Below, piece after piece: positions 14,265-15,791 of a stretch of DNA of 15,791 nucleotides. The notes beneath the pieces were generated by a model. It made no database searches and was not told the origin of the DNA. It saw only the letters and a program-made list of their open reading frames with translations. The stretch is taken from NCBI GenBank assembly GCA_009392095.1, contig VFHF01000211.1:1-15791 (forward strand). The letters run 5' to 3'. The stretch comes from SAR202 cluster bacterium. GTDB lineage: Bacteria; Chloroflexota; Dehalococcoidia; Lucifugimonadales; UBA3495. The stretch's first letter is position 1. Every line of letters starts with the position of its first letter. Position numbers and translations under genes: made by a program.

Positions 14265-15623
14265 TTACTTAACTGCCAGCAGATCGTAGGCCAGGGCCAA
14301 CATGATTCTGCTGCCGCTGATCAGACTCCGGATGCCCACCGACTCGTTGGTGCCGTGGATGAAGCTGATCATAGGGTCGTCATCGGGGTGCGAGCCCACC
14401 ATGCCGTAGGTGGTGGTGCCTAGGTTGCGGGTGAACCGGGAGTCGGTGAATCCGGGGCTCAGCGACGGCACCCATTGTATGTCGTCCCGGTTCAGCGCGT
14501 TGGCAGTGCTGATCTGGATGCGCTGGGCGAATTCGGTCTCGAAGGGTGAGGCGTTGGGGATGGACATATAGTCGATGTCTATCTCAACGCCGGGAATCCC
14601 ATCCAATATATTCCCCAGTTCCTGCCGAACATAGGCCTCGTCCTGGTGAGGCAACGTTCGCACGTCGCAGGTCAATTTGACCGACTCTGGAACGCTATTG
14701 GACTTGATGCCGCCCTGAATCATGGTGGGCGTGATGGTCATCCTAGACAAAGCCTTCATGATGGAGGCAAAACGAGGCTGACTCTCTTCGTTGTCGGCTA
14801 TTATCTGGTCGATGTTTTCCGGCGACGGTTTGTCCTCGATAGCGAAGGTGGACAGGTGGTCGAACAGGCTGGTGGAGGTGTCCCGCTCCGCTTCGTAGGC
14901 CTCGATACGTCTCACGACCTCCGACAGGCCAAATAGGGCGTTGTTCCCCTGCCAAGGAGTGGAGGCATGGGCGCTGGAGCCCCGGACCTCAATCTCCAAC
15001 TGCAACCGGCCCTTCTCGCCGATTCCCAGCAGATAAGTCAGGTTGCCGGCGGCCTCTATTGGCACTCCGCCGCCTTCGTTTACGGCATAGGGCGCCGCCA
15101 GCTTCTCGGGGTGATGCTCAGCCATCCAGCCGAACCCGTACCGGCCGCCATGCTCTTCGTCGGCACAGGAAGCCAGGATCAGGCTGTCCTTCAGCTCGAT
15201 GTTGTTGCGCTTGAGGATTCGCATGGCGATCAGTTGGCAGGTCAGCAGCGCTTTACAGTCCGACGCCCCACGCCCGAAGACCCGGCCGTCGGCCACGGTG
15301 GCGCTGAATGGCGGGAAACGCCATTTCTCCTCTTCCTCCACCGGGACAACGTCCAAGTGTGACATGAACATCAGTCCGGCCTTCCCGGAACTACCCTCCA
15401 AGCGGGCGATCAAGTTGCCCCGGTCCGGGGCCGACTCAATAGTCTCAGACTCGATACCATCCTCGGCCAGCCATTTCTCGATGTATCGGCAGGCTTCGGT
15501 CTCGTTGCCTGTAGGCATGAACCCGGTGTTCACGGTGGGTATGCGCACCAAGTCCTGTTCCAGCGTAATGATCTCCTCGCGCATTTCATCGACTTGGTCC
15601 AATAAACTCTCTAGGTCCGGCAT
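14265..15623 (-). CDS. M20-family metallopeptidase (ArgE/DapE-like)
   Basis: The 452-aa zinc hydrolase has all five metal-site positions: MSHLDVVP (His89, Asp91), GRGASDCKA (bridging Asp122), DEEHGG (catalytic Glu156, Glu157), NEGGG (Glu183) and the C-terminal FIHGTNESVG (His423). The dimerisation/lid domain is intact, with GSSAHASTP (His219) completing the active site across the dimer. The family includes acetylornithine and succinyl-diaminopimelate deacylases, carboxypeptidases and dipeptidases. The length, near 450 aa and longer than ArgE/DapE (about 380), favours a carboxypeptidase/dipeptidase-like member. No arginine or lysine genes are adjacent. The ATG at 15623 has GGAG upstream. It precedes dinB by 21 bp. 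A copy of the 83-bp repeat lies 40 bp upstream of the start, within the probable promoter region. Confidence 0.92.
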   Translation of the reverse strand: MPDLESLLDQVDEMREEIITLEQDLVRIPTVNTGFMPTGNETEACRYIEKWLAEDGIESETIESAPDRGNLIARLEGSSGKAGLMFMSHLDVVPVEEEEKWRFPPFSATVADGRVFGRGASDCKALLTCQLIAMRILKRNNIELKDSLILASCADEEHGGRYGFGWMAEHHPEKLAAPYAVNEGGGVPIEAAGNLTYLLGIGEKGRLQLEIEVRGSSAHASTPWQGNNALFGLSEVVRRIEAYEAERDTSTSLFDHLSTFAIEDKPSPENIDQIIADNEESQPRFASIMKALSRMTITPTMIQGGIKSNSVPESVKLTCDVRTLPHQDEAYVRQELGNILDGIPGVEIDIDYMSIPNASPFETEFAQRIQISTANALNRDDIQWVPSLSPGFTDSRFTRNLGTTTYGMVGSHPDDDPMISFIHGTNESVGIRSLISGSRIMLALAYDLLAVK

Positions 15624-15662
15624 CTAAGTCTCCAGTCGTTCGATTTCCCTCGTCTTCGCATA

Positions 15663-15745
15663 TGTCACCCTGAGTGAAGCGAAGGGTCTGCCAAAGTCCT
15701 GATTGGTAGATTCTTCGTAGGCCTACCGCGCTCCTCGGAATGACA
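15663..15745. repeat. 83-bp dispersed element, copy 2
   Basis: This copy has the same length and orientation as copy 1 at 1914-1996, with the first 38 bases differing at one position. It starts TGTCACCCTGAGTGAAG and ends GGAATGACA. It lies 40 bp upstream of the M20 start codon, so it may lie inside that gene's leader or promoter. The rest of the window to 15791 holds nothing I recognise. Confidence 0.75.
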
Positions 15746-15791
15746 TTTTTGCGGCGGGTTCTCCACATATGAATCAATACCCCACCGCATA

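Overview
The window is a dense, moderately GC-rich bacterial segment with short intergenic gaps, several non-ATG starts backed by strong Shine-Dalgarno (SD) sequences, and a catabolic gene set. Its mix is two closely related flavin-dependent luciferase-fold monooxygenases with an alpha/beta hydrolase between them, a malate/L-lactate dehydrogenase-family oxidoreductase, an amidase, M42-like and M20 metallopeptidases, DinB, RidA and DUF3179. That mix recalls free-living Chloroflexota such as the SAR202/Dehalococcoidia lineages, which carry expanded flavin monooxygenase families. The assignment is inference from gene content; the window holds no phylogenetic marker beyond a tRNA.

Left part (1-2670): a chlorite-dismutase-family haem protein, cut by the window edge, converges on a decayed DUF3179 membrane-anchored gene (739-1817). 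That gene has lost its cysteine block and carries three in-frame stops. A spacer with an 83-bp imperfect inverted-repeat element follows, then a RidA-family gene on the minus strand, a tRNA-Gly(TCC) with encoded CCA, and a strong bidirectional terminator.

Centre-left (2694-5950): a minus-strand operon reads serA (D-3-phosphoglycerate dehydrogenase), a ketopantoate-reductase-family dehydrogenase, then an unrecognised acidic 151-aa protein. An extended -10 promoter lies upstream of serA.

Centre (6069-9808): plus strand. A SnoaL/NTF2-like gene with two mutually compensating frameshifts is followed by monooxygenase 1, alpha/beta hydrolase and monooxygenase 2. The spacers on both sides of the hydrolase hold 7-bp-periodic AGCNNNN arrays, and the first spacer also holds a series of perfect hairpins, one with the monooxygenase stop codon in its loop. 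The cassette suggests oxygenation of an organic substrate followed by hydrolysis.

Right part (9897-15791): the dehydrogenase (minus) and a peptidase-amidase operon (plus) diverge from a shared region with back-to-back extended -10 promoters. The amidase overlaps tail-to-tail with a minus-strand M20 peptidase-DinB operon. A second copy of the 83-bp element lies upstream of the M20 gene at the window end. Overall this reads as a scavenging/catabolic neighbourhood with housekeeping serine biosynthesis embedded, plus visible gene decay.
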